From NCBI GenBank assembly GCA_034437515.1, contig DAOTTX010000013.1:1-28777 (forward strand): a stretch of DNA of 28,777 nt. Reading direction: 5' to 3'. Position 1 is the first letter of the stretch, and each line of letters begins with the position of its first letter. The notes beneath the pieces were generated by a model. It saw only the letters and a list, made by a program, of their open reading frames with translations. It did no database searches and was not told where the DNA came from. Shown here piece by piece: positions 1 through 7,188 of the stretch. The position numbers were made by a program, and so were the translations under genes. Source of the DNA: DAOTTX01 sp034437515 (GTDB taxonomy: Bacteria; Chloroflexota; Anaerolineae; Aggregatilineales; Phototrophicaceae).

Positions 1-150
1 CACCTATCCATGAAGATGACGATTTTTGAATTTCGGGCGCGAAGAAGCGTGTGTCTACAGCGCGAAAATAGATAGGAGACACGACATTCTGGTCGTCCGT
101 TGTGAGCCTAAACTCATCCCTGCTCGCTACGCTCGGAAGGGGTGAGATCA
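1..150. other. Left edge, no supported gene
   Basis: Frame 1 is open from the edge to a TAG near position 75 (about 24 residues) and could be the tail of a gene lying to the left, but nothing recognisable is encoded. Around 112-145 there is an imperfect palindrome (CTCATCCC ... GGGGTGAG), similar in flavour to the interspersed repeat that follows, so this may be a worn copy of the same kind of element. I would not annotate a protein here. Confidence 0.4.
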
Positions 151-183
151 TTTCCACCAATTTCAGTAGAATCCGTAAAATTG
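151..183 (+). repeat. 33-bp direct repeat, left copy
   Basis: This 33-bp sequence recurs at 342-374 with 30 of 33 bases identical; the differences are at repeat positions 1, 13 and 16. The two copies bracket the palindromic element at 225-332. The bases just inside the two copies are weakly inverted relative to each other (184-195 against 330-341, 8 of 12). In addition, 149-158 and 201-210 form a perfect 10-bp inverted repeat (CATTTCCACC / GGTGGAAATG). Confidence 0.75.
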
Positions 184-224
184 CTCGTTCTAACGTTTTT
201 GGTGGAAATGTGGAATTTACCCTT

Positions 225-332
225 GCCCTCACCCTAAATCCCTCTCCCGACCGCCGCTTCGCGGCTAGGAGAGGGACTTTTCTTCCCTTCTCCCAGCGTA
301 GCGTTCGGGAGAAGGGGCTGGGGCATGAGGGC
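225..332. repeat. Palindromic interspersed element (copy 1)
   Basis: The segment begins GCCCTCACCC and ends GGGGCATGAGGGC, giving imperfect inverted ends. Inside are two strong hairpins in tandem: CCCTCTCC at 240-247 pairs with 268-275, and the perfect 10-bp stem CCCTTCTCCC at 285-294 pairs with GGGAGAAGGG at 307-316. Its CCTCACCC/GGGTGAGG-type ends recur at 19296-19412 and, less clearly, near 12145. It looks like a non-coding palindromic repeat of the REP or miniature-element type. A short open frame across it is not believable as a protein. Confidence 0.65.
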
Positions 333-341
333 TAAAACGGG

Positions 342-374
342 ATTCCACCAATTCCATTAGAATCCGTAAAATTG
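342..374 (+). repeat. 33-bp direct repeat, right copy
   Basis: Second copy of the sequence at 151-183 (30/33 identical), lying directly after the palindromic element. Its last bases run into a GC-rich hairpin at 378-406. Confidence 0.75.
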
Positions 375-377
375 AAC

Positions 378-406
378 GGGGGTGCCCTCCGCCAGGAAGC
401 ACCCCC
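378..406. other. GC-rich hairpin in intergenic repeat region
   Basis: GGGGGTGC (378-385) pairs perfectly with GCACCCCC (399-406) across a 13-base loop. No run of T follows on either strand, so an intrinsic terminator is possible but not shown. It may simply be part of the neighbouring repeat cluster. Confidence 0.4.
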
Positions 407-480
407 ATCAAAATCTAAGTTCGAATAAATTTATCTTCAAAATCGCCGCAACTTCGTAAACCGATGCTTGATACCAGTAT

Positions 481-517
481 GACATTTCCCGAATGTCCTC
501 CGTAGTGACAGGTGTCA
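481..517. promoter_or_regulatory. Two palindromes, possible operators of the MaoC gene
   Basis: GACATT (481-486) and AATGTC (492-497) form a perfect 6-bp inverted repeat with a 5-base spacer. TGACA (506-510) and TGTCA (513-517) form a second palindrome with a 2-base spacer. Both contain GACA/TGTC half-sites and lie 30-70 bp upstream of a weak -10-like TAAAAT (547-552) and about 80-110 bp before the ATG of the MaoC-like gene. That arrangement suits a dimeric repressor or activator, but the regulator is not identifiable. Confidence 0.35.
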
Positions 518-594
518 TCGTTCTGTCATATGATGAGCGAATCAGCTAAAATAGAATGGCAATTAGATTATTTTTATGCAAGGAGCAAATAAAA

Positions 595-1062
595 ATGCGC
601 TATACAGAACACGGCCCGCAGGGGTATCACTTTGAAGACGTCGAAGTCGGCGAAGTGCGGGTCAGCCAGGGACGCACCGTTACCGAAGCAGACATCGTCA
701 ACTTTGGCAACATCATCGGTGACTTTAACCCGCTGCACTTTGACGCCGAATACATGAAAGCGAGCATGTTCGGCAAACGCATCGCACACGGGATGCTCAC
801 GCTCAGTTTTGCGACCGGTCTGGGCAATCTGATGGGGTTGAACCTGGGTACGGTACTGGCCTTCAAGGGGTTAGCCGTCGAGTTCAAGCGCCCGGTGTTC
901 ATCGGTGATACGATTCGCCTACAGACGACCGTCACCGATAAACGCGAGTCTTCTAAACAACCGGGCGGGTGGGTCACGCAAGATTTCGAGATCCTCAACC
1001 AGGACGACGAGGTCGTGCAATCCGGCAACTGGTCAACATTGATCGCCTTTGCACCCAAATGA
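595..1062 (+). CDS. MaoC-like (R)-specific enoyl-CoA hydratase
   Basis: A 155-residue single hot-dog-fold protein of the MaoC dehydratase family, which hydrates trans-2-enoyl-CoA to (R)-3-hydroxyacyl-CoA or acts on related thioesters. The hydratase signature is clear: residues 42-50 read GDFNPLHFD, with the expected catalytic Asp43 and His48 and the conserved Asn45/Pro46. I start at 595, not at an upstream ATG at 556, because AAGGAG (580-585) sits 9 bases before this ATG and the family's N-terminus (FEDVEVGE) begins soon after. The length is normal for the single-domain family. It is monocistronic and converges with galE. No fatty-acid or polyhydroxyalkanoate genes are adjacent, so the exact substrate cannot be read from context. 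The family call is firm; the pathway is open. Confidence 0.9.
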   Translation: MRYTEHGPQGYHFEDVEVGEVRVSQGRTVTEADIVNFGNIIGDFNPLHFDAEYMKASMFGKRIAHGMLTLSFATGLGNLMGLNLGTVLAFKGLAVEFKRPVFIGDTIRLQTTVTDKRESSKQPGGWVTQDFEILNQDDEVVQSGNWSTLIAFAPK

Positions 1063-1082
1063 CGCGGCGCGTCACGTAAGAA

Positions 1083-1106
1083 GGGCTGGGCGGGGGCGCT
1101 CAGCCC
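1083..1106. terminator. Hairpin between convergent MaoC-like gene and galE
   Basis: GGGCTGGGC (1083-1091) pairs with GCTCAGCCC (1098-1106), a 9-bp stem with one G-T pair and a 6-base loop, in the 58-bp gap between two convergent genes. No T-run follows on either strand, so it is a candidate bidirectional terminator rather than a clear intrinsic one. Confidence 0.45.
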
Positions 1107-1120
1107 ATAAACACCGGGCG

Positions 1121-2113
1121 TTACGCTTCTTCCTCGTACCCGTGCGGGTGTGACTGGTGCCACTGCCACGCGGTTTCCACGATGGTCTTGAGGTCGTTGT
1201 AATCCGGCTCCCAGCCGAGTTCCGCCATGATCTTGGTGCTATCAGCGACCAGACGCGGCAGGTCACCCGACCGGCGTTCGCCTTCCATTACCGGGATCGG
1301 GTGTCCGGTCACCTCACGGCAGGTTTCGATCACTTCCAAAACCGAACTTCCTATCCCATTCCCGATGTTATAAACGCGGCTCTCGCCGTCGTCGAGAGCT
1401 TTGAGGGCGAGGATGTGTGCGTCGGCGAGATCCATCACATGCACATAATCTCGGATGCAGGTGCCGTCGGGTGTGTCGTAATCCGTGCCGAAGATGCTAA
1501 TGTACTCGCGCTGACCGAGTGCCACTTGCAGCACTAATGGGATCAAGTGTGTTTCCGGCTGGTGTGCCTCACCGATGTGCCCGCCGGGATGCGCACCGCT
1601 GGCGTTGAAGTAGCGTAACGCACAGTATTTCATCCCGTAGATGCGATCCATCCACTGGAGCAGACGCTCACCGATGAACTTGGTTTCGCCGTACACACTG
1701 CCGGGGATGAGTTGCTCATTCTCGCTGATGGGGACGTGCTGCGGGTCGTCGTAGAGGTTGGCGGTCGAGGACAGGATGAAACGCTTCACATCATGTTCGA
1801 CGGCCTGTTCGAGCAGGTTGGTCATGCCGAAGACATTATCTTTAATATACTTGAACGGCTTCTGCATACTTTCCCCCACCTGGATGTGTGAAGCGAAGTG
1901 CAAAATGCCATCGAACTGGTGCGTGTCAAAACAGGCGGCAACGTGCGCCGGGTTGAGCAGATCCCCGTGAATAAAGTTCGCGTCTTCGTGGACGGCCTGA
2001 CGGTAGCCTGCACCGAGATTGTCAAACACGACCACGTCATAGCCGCGTTCGATTAACAGTTGGACGACATGGCTACCGATGTAACCCGCGCCGCCGGTGA
2101 CAAGTATGTTCAT
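1121..2113 (-). CDS. galE: UDP-glucose 4-epimerase
   Basis: A 330-residue extended short-chain dehydrogenase that interconverts UDP-glucose and UDP-galactose in the cytoplasm using bound NAD. The NAD-binding glycine motif TGGAGYIGS spans residues 6-14, Asp31 ends the second strand as expected for NAD, and the catalytic set is present: Ser116/Thr117 in LSST and Tyr141-x-x-x-Lys145 (YGETK). Further family landmarks are DNVFGMTNLLE (92-102), LRYFNASGA, and the C-terminal GDLPRLVADSTKIMAELGW. The length matches the family (about 330-340). The ATG at 2113 has AAGG about 9-10 bases upstream. It is probably transcribed alone from the TATAAT at 2151-2156. Its likely role is supplying UDP-galactose for the glycosyltransferases elsewhere in the window. 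Confidence 0.95.
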   Translation of the reverse strand: MNILVTGGAGYIGSHVVQLLIERGYDVVVFDNLGAGYRQAVHEDANFIHGDLLNPAHVAACFDTHQFDGILHFASHIQVGESMQKPFKYIKDNVFGMTNLLEQAVEHDVKRFILSSTANLYDDPQHVPISENEQLIPGSVYGETKFIGERLLQWMDRIYGMKYCALRYFNASGAHPGGHIGEAHQPETHLIPLVLQVALGQREYISIFGTDYDTPDGTCIRDYVHVMDLADAHILALKALDDGESRVYNIGNGIGSSVLEVIETCREVTGHPIPVMEGERRSGDLPRLVADSTKIMAELGWEPDYNDLKTIVETAWQWHQSHPHGYEEEA

Positions 2114-2150
2114 TGTACTTTGCCTTCGAGTGAATGTCGGTCATCTTGAA

Positions 2151-2156
2151 ATTATA
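2151..2156 (-). promoter_or_regulatory. galE: Candidate -10 element of galE
   Basis: On the minus strand a perfect TATAAT lies 37 bases before the galE ATG inside the 152-bp gap to the upstream gene. No good -35 hexamer is visible at 16-18 bp; the best alternative (TTGATC) is too close. The -10 match alone supports the call. Confidence 0.4.
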
Positions 2157-2265
2157 CACACTCTACCGGATCAACACTTACGAAGAAAACGTAAAAACGC
2201 CGTTACAAATCAATGTCGTGTCGGGCTACAGTCGTTATTCAGTTGTGTGCTACCCCTGGGATATA

Positions 2266-2700
2266 TCACTTATAGGGAAAGATTGGGCGTGTCTCGGAGT
2301 CAAACCCACTGTCGCCCTCTGCCCCGCGTTGTAAGAGAATCATCCGGCGGGCCGCGTTGACCGTCTCAACCACAAAGAAATGATCTTTGGCCTTCGGTAA
2401 AACACGATCCAACGATTCGAGGATCATCCGCATGAATTTATCCGGGTCTACGAAAACGGTTACACCATAGTTCTCCGGCATTTTTTCCAACGCACTTTTA
2501 AGTTGCAGGCTCGCCGCGCTCAGCGGCAGCCGACCGGCATCACTCATGTCAACGATTACATCAAAGCGGTGATCGACCGCTCGCCCCATCTTCGCAATCT
2601 CTACCGTCGAGTCGTGATAACTTTCCCATGACCAGTCATCAGTGATCGTACATCTGATAATACTCTGATCTCTCTCGTCCCAATTTTGTTCGATGCCCAT
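2266..2700 (-). CDS. STAS/SpoIIAA-like conserved protein
   Basis: A 144-residue cytoplasmic protein without signal peptide or membrane segments. The pattern is that of small SpoIIAA-like/STAS-fold proteins: an N-terminal strand pair around a Trp-rich segment (DDWSWESYHDS, residues 21-31), then FDVIVDMSDAGRLP (46-59), then VTVFVD, and a final strand-helix FFVVETVNAARRMI. Such proteins often bind partners or lipids, but no specific activity is established for this type and none can be inferred here. The start has TAGG about 7 bases upstream. It stands 152 bp from galE and 146 bp from the gene behind it, so it is probably its own transcript. The fold assignment is by pattern and moderately secure; the function is unknown. 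Confidence 0.65.
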   Translation of the reverse strand: MGIEQNWDERDQSIIRCTITDDWSWESYHDSTVEIAKMGRAVDHRFDVIVDMSDAGRLPLSAASLQLKSALEKMPENYGVTVFVDPDKFMRMILESLDRVLPKAKDHFFVVETVNAARRMILLQRGAEGDSGFDSETRPIFPYK

Positions 2701-2846
2701 GACTATACCTAACGTCTGTCCTCATTGGTTATTACGCTCGTGTTATGTTATGCCCCGATTAAGAAGCGCAGTTTGATAAACACCTTAACGCATTCTAACA
2801 GAACACGCTACCTAAAAATTTGTAACATTGTGCCGTCCCTAACTCA

Positions 2847-3785
2847 TCACAGCACAGATGTGACCCGTCGTGCGGCGGCGATACCCTGGGCGATACGTTC
2901 ATCGAGGCGCGGCACTTCGCCGGTGCTGATGTAATCACTACCGCATAGGCCGACTGCCCCCGGTAGCAAGTTGAAGATCACATCCATGTTGCTGATGTGT
3001 TGCTCATCACGCCACATCAGCGGATCGGACTCAGACCAGCGCATGATCCAATCTGTCGCCGGGTTCAAAGGCCAGCGCATCAACGTCGCAATCTGCCCAA
3101 CCGGGTCTTCGAGTTGGTTTTCATCCCGCAAGCCGACCTGCAACAGCATCCCATTTTCGGGTGTCCGTGCCCCCCCACTGACGCAATCAATGCGCGTCAG
3201 CGGATAATCTGGCGGTGGGATGGTGTCAAACACAAAATTTTCGACGTCTACATAGCCGAAGGAGATATAACCGAGATCGTCATAGCGATAATTCAACAAC
3301 CGAAAGCTAATTTCCGGTGTTAACGTGTGGAAAATACGTTCGGCGTGGCGGGCGGGGGCAGCGACGACCAACCCATTTGCATCTAACAGCATCCCGTTTT
3401 CCATGCAAATCGAGAAACGACCGTCCGGCAACCGTCCCAACGTGCTCACCGCCATCCGAAACATCACCGGCGCGTTGATTTGATCCACCAGTGTGTCGAT
3501 CAATACATTGGTGCCTTCGTGGAACAACACATTACCGGATGGGGTGCGGGTGTAAGCGTCACCAAGTTCAAGCATCGTCAGGTAACGCTCGAAAAAGTCC
3601 CAATCACGTACCGGTTGGTACATCGGCACAGAATCCATGACGAAGCCCTGATGGTGCACGCTGTTGATGCTGCCCCCCAACCGGGGTTTTACCTCGATCA
3701 GTGTAAACGACCTGCCTTGTCTGGTGAGTTCGTAGGCGGCGGCGAGGCCGCTTAACCCGCCACCGATGACGACAATGTCTCGCAT
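2847..3785 (-). CDS. Short FAD-dependent amine-oxidase/protoporphyrinogen-oxidase-like protein
   Basis: A 312-residue flavoprotein. The N-terminus has the dinucleotide-binding motif VIGGGLSGLAAAYEL (G8, G10, G13) and Glu31 ending the second strand, followed by the R35-L-GG-S motif typical of amine oxidases, HemY-like protoporphyrinogen oxidases and phytoene desaturases. The C-terminus GLCGSDYISTGEVPRLDERIAQGIAAAR matches the second FAD-binding element of this superfamily. At about 310 residues it is far shorter than the usual 430-500, so the substrate domain is reduced. I start at the ATG at 3785, with GGAG 8 bases upstream; a GTG one codon earlier is possible. Its start overlaps the stop of the secreted-protein gene behind it (TGATG), implying translational coupling. 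The substrate is unknown. Confidence 0.75.
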   Translation of the reverse strand: MRDIVVIGGGLSGLAAAYELTRQGRSFTLIEVKPRLGGSINSVHHQGFVMDSVPMYQPVRDWDFFERYLTMLELGDAYTRTPSGNVLFHEGTNVLIDTLVDQINAPVMFRMAVSTLGRLPDGRFSICMENGMLLDANGLVVAAPARHAERIFHTLTPEISFRLLNYRYDDLGYISFGYVDVENFVFDTIPPPDYPLTRIDCVSGGARTPENGMLLQVGLRDENQLEDPVGQIATLMRWPLNPATDWIMRWSESDPLMWRDEQHISNMDVIFNLLPGAVGLCGSDYISTGEVPRLDERIAQGIAAARRVTSVL

Positions 3786-4537
3786 CACGGCTGCTCCGGT
3801 AGATAATCCACAGTTCTAGCGATGTCCCGCAGCAACGTGCCCAACGTGGTCTCGGCCTCAAAACCTGCCATGAAGATCAGCACGTAATCGTCTTGTAATT
3901 CGACCAGCACCAGCGCCGCGTCGTTGGTCTGTTCACCCTGCGTCACTTCCCCGGTGACGAGCGCCGCTGGTTGACCGTTCGCGTCAAATGCTTCAGCCAC
4001 GCTCAGGGTCGCCTCTTCCAACGGATTAATAAAGGTCGGCATCAGGGCTTCTAACACCGTAGACGGAAGGTCATCCGGCGAGGCCCCAAAACCGCCGACT
4101 CCGGCACGCGGAAACGCCGTCACCACCCCGACGATCTGACCGGGGGTGACCGTCGTGAAATCCAGCGCACGCGATGTGTTGGCAAAAACCGCAGAGTTCG
4201 TCTCAGGTCGCGCCACCCAGCCGGTCGGGTAGCGCAACTGCACGGCGGCATCAGACGACGACACCGTCAACGTTTCGATCAGGACGAGCGGCCCCGGCGT
4301 GACCACATCGTCGGTCACGTCTTTGTCTGTGCAACGGGTGAGCAGTCGTTCTAAATCTGCTTCGACCACCGCCAGCAGCGCCAACCCATCACCGGCCGCA
4401 CCGTCGGCGAGCGCGGTCTGCGCCCGTTCAAACAGCGCGGCAATTTCGGTGATGTCGGGTGACTCACAGGGGTCGGGTTGCGTCTGTGCGGGCAATGCCA
4501 CCACCACCAGCAGCAGTAAAACCAGAAGAACGCGCAT
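3785..4537 (-). CDS. Secreted protein with PsbP-like C-terminal domain
   Basis: A 250-residue exported protein. The first about 19 residues form a signal peptide (MRVLLVLLLLVVVALPAQTQ) without a lipobox Cys. Residues 20-85 are helical and acidic with two Cys (24 and about 68), perhaps a disulfide. From about 95 on there is a beta-rich region whose opening, VQLRYPTGWVARPETNSAVFANT, resembles the PsbP/DUF1795-like fold found in many secreted proteins. The function is unknown. The ATG has CGAGG just upstream with short spacing. It is the first gene of a two-gene unit with the FAD protein, whose start overlaps its stop. The domain assignment is tentative; secretion is well supported. Confidence 0.7.
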   Translation of the reverse strand: MRVLLVLLLLVVVALPAQTQPDPCESPDITEIAALFERAQTALADGAAGDGLALLAVVEADLERLLTRCTDKDVTDDVVTPGPLVLIETLTVSSSDAAVQLRYPTGWVARPETNSAVFANTSRALDFTTVTPGQIVGVVTAFPRAGVGGFGASPDDLPSTVLEALMPTFINPLEEATLSVAEAFDANGQPAALVTGEVTQGEQTNDAALVLVELQDDYVLIFMAGFEAETTLGTLLRDIARTVDYLPEQP

Positions 4538-4724
4538 AACACCTCGGATCAGTCTAGTGAGAAATGTTAAGACCAGTTTATCAAAAAACGGTTCCGCCGT
4601 TGTGCTGGTACTATATTTCTATACAGAGTCTAACGAAACCGGCTCGACAGAGGCGCGAGTGTACGCTGTGTGTTTGCACACATCCTGATTTCTGGTAATG
4701 TATACGTAAGAAAGGATGCACACT

Positions 4725-5528
4725 ATGGTGGTCGAAAAACCGAGATTACATTATAAAGCTGAGTCCCGCCGTCGCCCTTACTTTCGGCGCTTCATGTGGA
4801 TGCTGCTTGGCACGGTCGCGGCGGCGGCCTGTTGGTTGGCGTTGGCAGAAGCCCAGGCGCGTGGTGAGTCCCTGCCGGAATTACTAGAGATCGGGGTTGT
4901 GGTCGCGATTATCGTTATGGGATTGCTGTTCATCCGTGCGCTGGTCAACTTGATCCGCTGGTTCAGCACACGTGCTGAGAAAGTCTACGTGTTTGACCAG
5001 GGCTTCATCTGGGAACGCAACGACGAGCAATACAAATATAGCTGGATGCAGCTTCGCAGCTTCCGCGAAGGCGCAAACACACTCCGTTTGTTCGGGCGTC
5101 CCTTGTTGACGACCGGCGCACACAAACTGCTGATGCGTGACGGCGAAGAATTTGCCTTCACCGGGCGGTTGGGCGATGTTGATCGTTTCGCGCATGCCAT
5201 CCGCAACCAGATTGCCGAAACGACCGGCACGGTGATGGGACGCGCCCTGCGTAATAACAAGACCGTGCGGCTACATCCCAATCTCATCGTCAAACCAAAA
5301 GGGCTGGTGGTGGATAAACACCGCATCCCCTGGTCACGGGTCAACGTGGAAACACGCGGACGCAAGCTCGACATCCAACGGCTCAACGATGATGGCAAAT
5401 TCAAGACCGTCAAAACATTTAACATCCGCGATATTGACAATCTCGGCGGCTTTCTCGAATTGGCGGATAGCACGATCCGCAATCACCAACCAGAACGCTT
5501 CAACGTCAAGACTTATGAGATGGTATGA
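4725..5528 (+). CDS. Membrane protein with cytoplasmic PH-like region
   Basis: A 267-residue protein with two closely spaced membrane helices (about residues 24-43 and 54-73), followed by a soluble beta-rich region. That region begins KVYVFDQGFIWERNDEQYKYSWMQLRSFREG, which resembles the start of bacterial PH-like domains such as DUF6585. A second similar strand-rich stretch follows from about residue 175 (VRLHPNLIVKPKGLVVDKHRIPWSRV), so it may hold two PH-like units. I start at 4725 because AAAGG (4711-4715) is 9 bases away; the ATG at 4716 abuts that site and is too close. Its stop overlaps the next gene by ATGA, so the two are coupled. No function is known. Membrane topology is solid; the PH-like fold is an inference. 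Confidence 0.65.
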   Translation: MVVEKPRLHYKAESRRRPYFRRFMWMLLGTVAAAACWLALAEAQARGESLPELLEIGVVVAIIVMGLLFIRALVNLIRWFSTRAEKVYVFDQGFIWERNDEQYKYSWMQLRSFREGANTLRLFGRPLLTTGAHKLLMRDGEEFAFTGRLGDVDRFAHAIRNQIAETTGTVMGRALRNNKTVRLHPNLIVKPKGLVVDKHRIPWSRVNVETRGRKLDIQRLNDDGKFKTVKTFNIRDIDNLGGFLELADSTIRNHQPERFNVKTYEMV

Positions 5529-5965
5529 TGTACGATGATCCGGTCATCAGCCGTCACCGGCTGCGCCAACCGTATCGACTGCTGCTGGTCGGGTTGTGGT
5601 TACTGCCGATTCTGGTCTTCACCGTTGGCCTGTTGATCGGTCACGGCGCGACTTTGAAAGTGTTCGACCCACGCCTGCTGCTGCCCTTGCTGTTGATGGC
5701 CTTCCCTGCGCTCTACGTGTGGCAGGAGGGCATTGACGCGCACGTCGGCGGCATCACCGCACGGATGTACGTCCCGCGTTACTACGCCTTTGACGACCTC
5801 GCCGGGTGGCGCATTGAAAATCACCGGGCGGGGCACATCCTCACCGTATGGAACAAGCAGCAGCGCCGGGTGATCGCTTATCATGCCGCCCACCTGACGC
5901 GGCTGCCGCAGCTCCTCGCGCAGCTTGAAGCCCACCTCGACCGCCCCCACCCGGAGGATGACTAA
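5525..5965 (+). CDS. Small membrane protein, partner of the preceding gene
   Basis: A 146-residue protein with two hydrophobic helices (about residues 18-40 and 50-66), followed by a soluble part VGGITARMYVPRYYAFDDLAGWRIENHRAGHILTVWNKQQRRVIAYH. That part looks like one PH-like beta unit, echoing the architecture of the upstream protein (two helices, then a strand-rich tail with a Trp-containing first strand). The 4-base ATGA overlap with the upstream gene suggests fixed stoichiometry and perhaps a complex. Its TAA overlaps by four bases the stop of the convergent gene on the other strand. The family is not recognised. Confidence 0.6.
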   Translation: MMYDDPVISRHRLRQPYRLLLVGLWLLPILVFTVGLLIGHGATLKVFDPRLLLPLLLMAFPALYVWQEGIDAHVGGITARMYVPRYYAFDDLAGWRIENHRAGHILTVWNKQQRRVIAYHAAHLTRLPQLLAQLEAHLDRPHPEDD

Positions 5966-7188
5966 GGCCGTACCACGATTCGGTCGATTGCCGCGCCTGT
6001 AGGGATTTGCACACCGACCGCGCCCGGTATCGGAACATTATCCAGTAGGATGTTGAGCGCCAACCGTTCGTTAACCACCGCCACGATCTGGTTATCACGG
6101 ATTTCGGCGCGCACGTTGATCTGTTGCGCCGGCGCTAACTCAAGCTGTGTAGACTGTAACGCGCTCAACGGGCGATTGAGCAAGCCCTCACCTGTGAACA
6201 GATCGTCCAGTGAGAAAAGATACAACCCCACTGTCGTGACCCGTGTACCGTCGTAGCGTAGCCGTATCGCGTACCCGTTTGGCGTTTGTTCCGTCCCGTG
6301 TACGTTCAACAGCAGATGATAATCCGCAGCGACACCTACACCGGTGACCGGCAGCAATGTTGTTTCCAGCACATAGCCGCTTAGATCGTTGCGTTGGGAG
6401 AGCAACCACGCCGCATTCCGCTGTGCCACCAGCCGACCGGCCTCATCTTGCAATGACCAATCCTCAACCGCACTAAACGACCAGCGTGTCTCGTTGAGGC
6501 CGCCGCCGAAGCCATCGGTGAATAACGGCTGCTGCGTCAGTGTGGGCGGCGGAGTCTGGGTGAGGACGTCTTCGGCAGGCGGGGCTTCGGTCGCAAAGCC
6601 CAGAACCGCCGCCGTTGCCTCTTGGTTGAGCGCGGCCTGCGTCCCCTGGTAGCTGAGTTCGGCCTGTGTCGCGGCACGGTCGAAGGCCGTTTGTGTGTTG
6701 CGGAAGTCGAGCACGGCTTGCGTCCCCTGCTGGGCGTTGACGATGGCGACGGTTGTCTCAGTTGCCTGTAGATCACGCACCGCTTGTGTGCCGGTCTGCT
6801 GAACGGCAAACTGCCGATTATCGAGCGCGACGCGGGTGCTGTCGAAGTCAAAATTACGGCTGACGTTGTATTGCGCCGTGATCTCCAAAGCGATGCGGGT
6901 TTGTTGTAGCGACTCCGACATTGAACCGAGCGCCTGCGCGGTCGAACGCAGTGAGTCGGCGGTCGAATCAAAGACGATGCCCGTGCCGGAGAGGTCTTCC
7001 TCAGCGGCTAACCCGACCACATCAGGCCGGTAAAGCAGCAACCCGACCGTACTCACAAAGCCTATACTGAGCAGCACCAACGCCAGCCACAGCAGACATC
7101 CAAACCGCCGCCGCCGTTGGGGTTTCACCGGCTGTGTATCCTGTTTGCTGCTCTCTTCCGGTAACCCGGTGGGTGGACGTCGCCTCAT
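5962..7188 (-). CDS. Membrane-anchored Thr/Gln-rich stalk with lectin-like C-terminal domain
   Basis: A 408-residue protein: a basic cytoplasmic N-terminus (RRRR at 25-28), one transmembrane helix (about 29-53) acting as signal anchor, then a long helical stalk (about 65-200). The stalk has T-Q-x-A units such as GTQAVRDLQAT, GTQAVLDFRNT and GTQAALNQEAT at roughly 10-11-residue spacing, suggesting a coiled coil. A Pro/Thr linker (about 200-220) leads to a C-terminal beta domain starting LFTDGFGGGLNETRWSF and ending AAIDRIVVRP. That domain resembles concanavalin-A-like or DUF1080-type domains that often bind sugars. Its ATG overlaps the stop of the upstream glycosyltransferase (ATGA). It is likely a surface protein. 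Anchor and stalk are clear; the lectin-like fold is inferred from pattern. Confidence 0.65.
   Translation of the reverse strand: MRRRPPTGLPEESSKQDTQPVKPQRRRRFGCLLWLALVLLSIGFVSTVGLLLYRPDVVGLAAEEDLSGTGIVFDSTADSLRSTAQALGSMSESLQQTRIALEITAQYNVSRNFDFDSTRVALDNRQFAVQQTGTQAVRDLQATETTVAIVNAQQGTQAVLDFRNTQTAFDRAATQAELSYQGTQAALNQEATAAVLGFATEAPPAEDVLTQTPPPTLTQQPLFTDGFGGGLNETRWSFSAVEDWSLQDEAGRLVAQRNAAWLLSQRNDLSGYVLETTLLPVTGVGVAADYHLLLNVHGTEQTPNGYAIRLRYDGTRVTTVGLYLFSLDDLFTGEGLLNRPLSALQSTQLELAPAQQINVRAEIRDNQIVAVVNERLALNILLDNVPIPGAVGVQIPTGAAIDRIVVRP

Noticed and set aside
102..335. 77-codon plus-strand open frame
   Set aside because: It runs through the palindromic repeat and one direct-repeat copy; its translation is low-complexity and shows no family or ribosome site.
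627..1169. Long minus-strand frame opposite the MaoC-like gene
   Set aside because: Antisense shadow of a gene with clear catalytic motifs; its translation shows no recognisable pattern.
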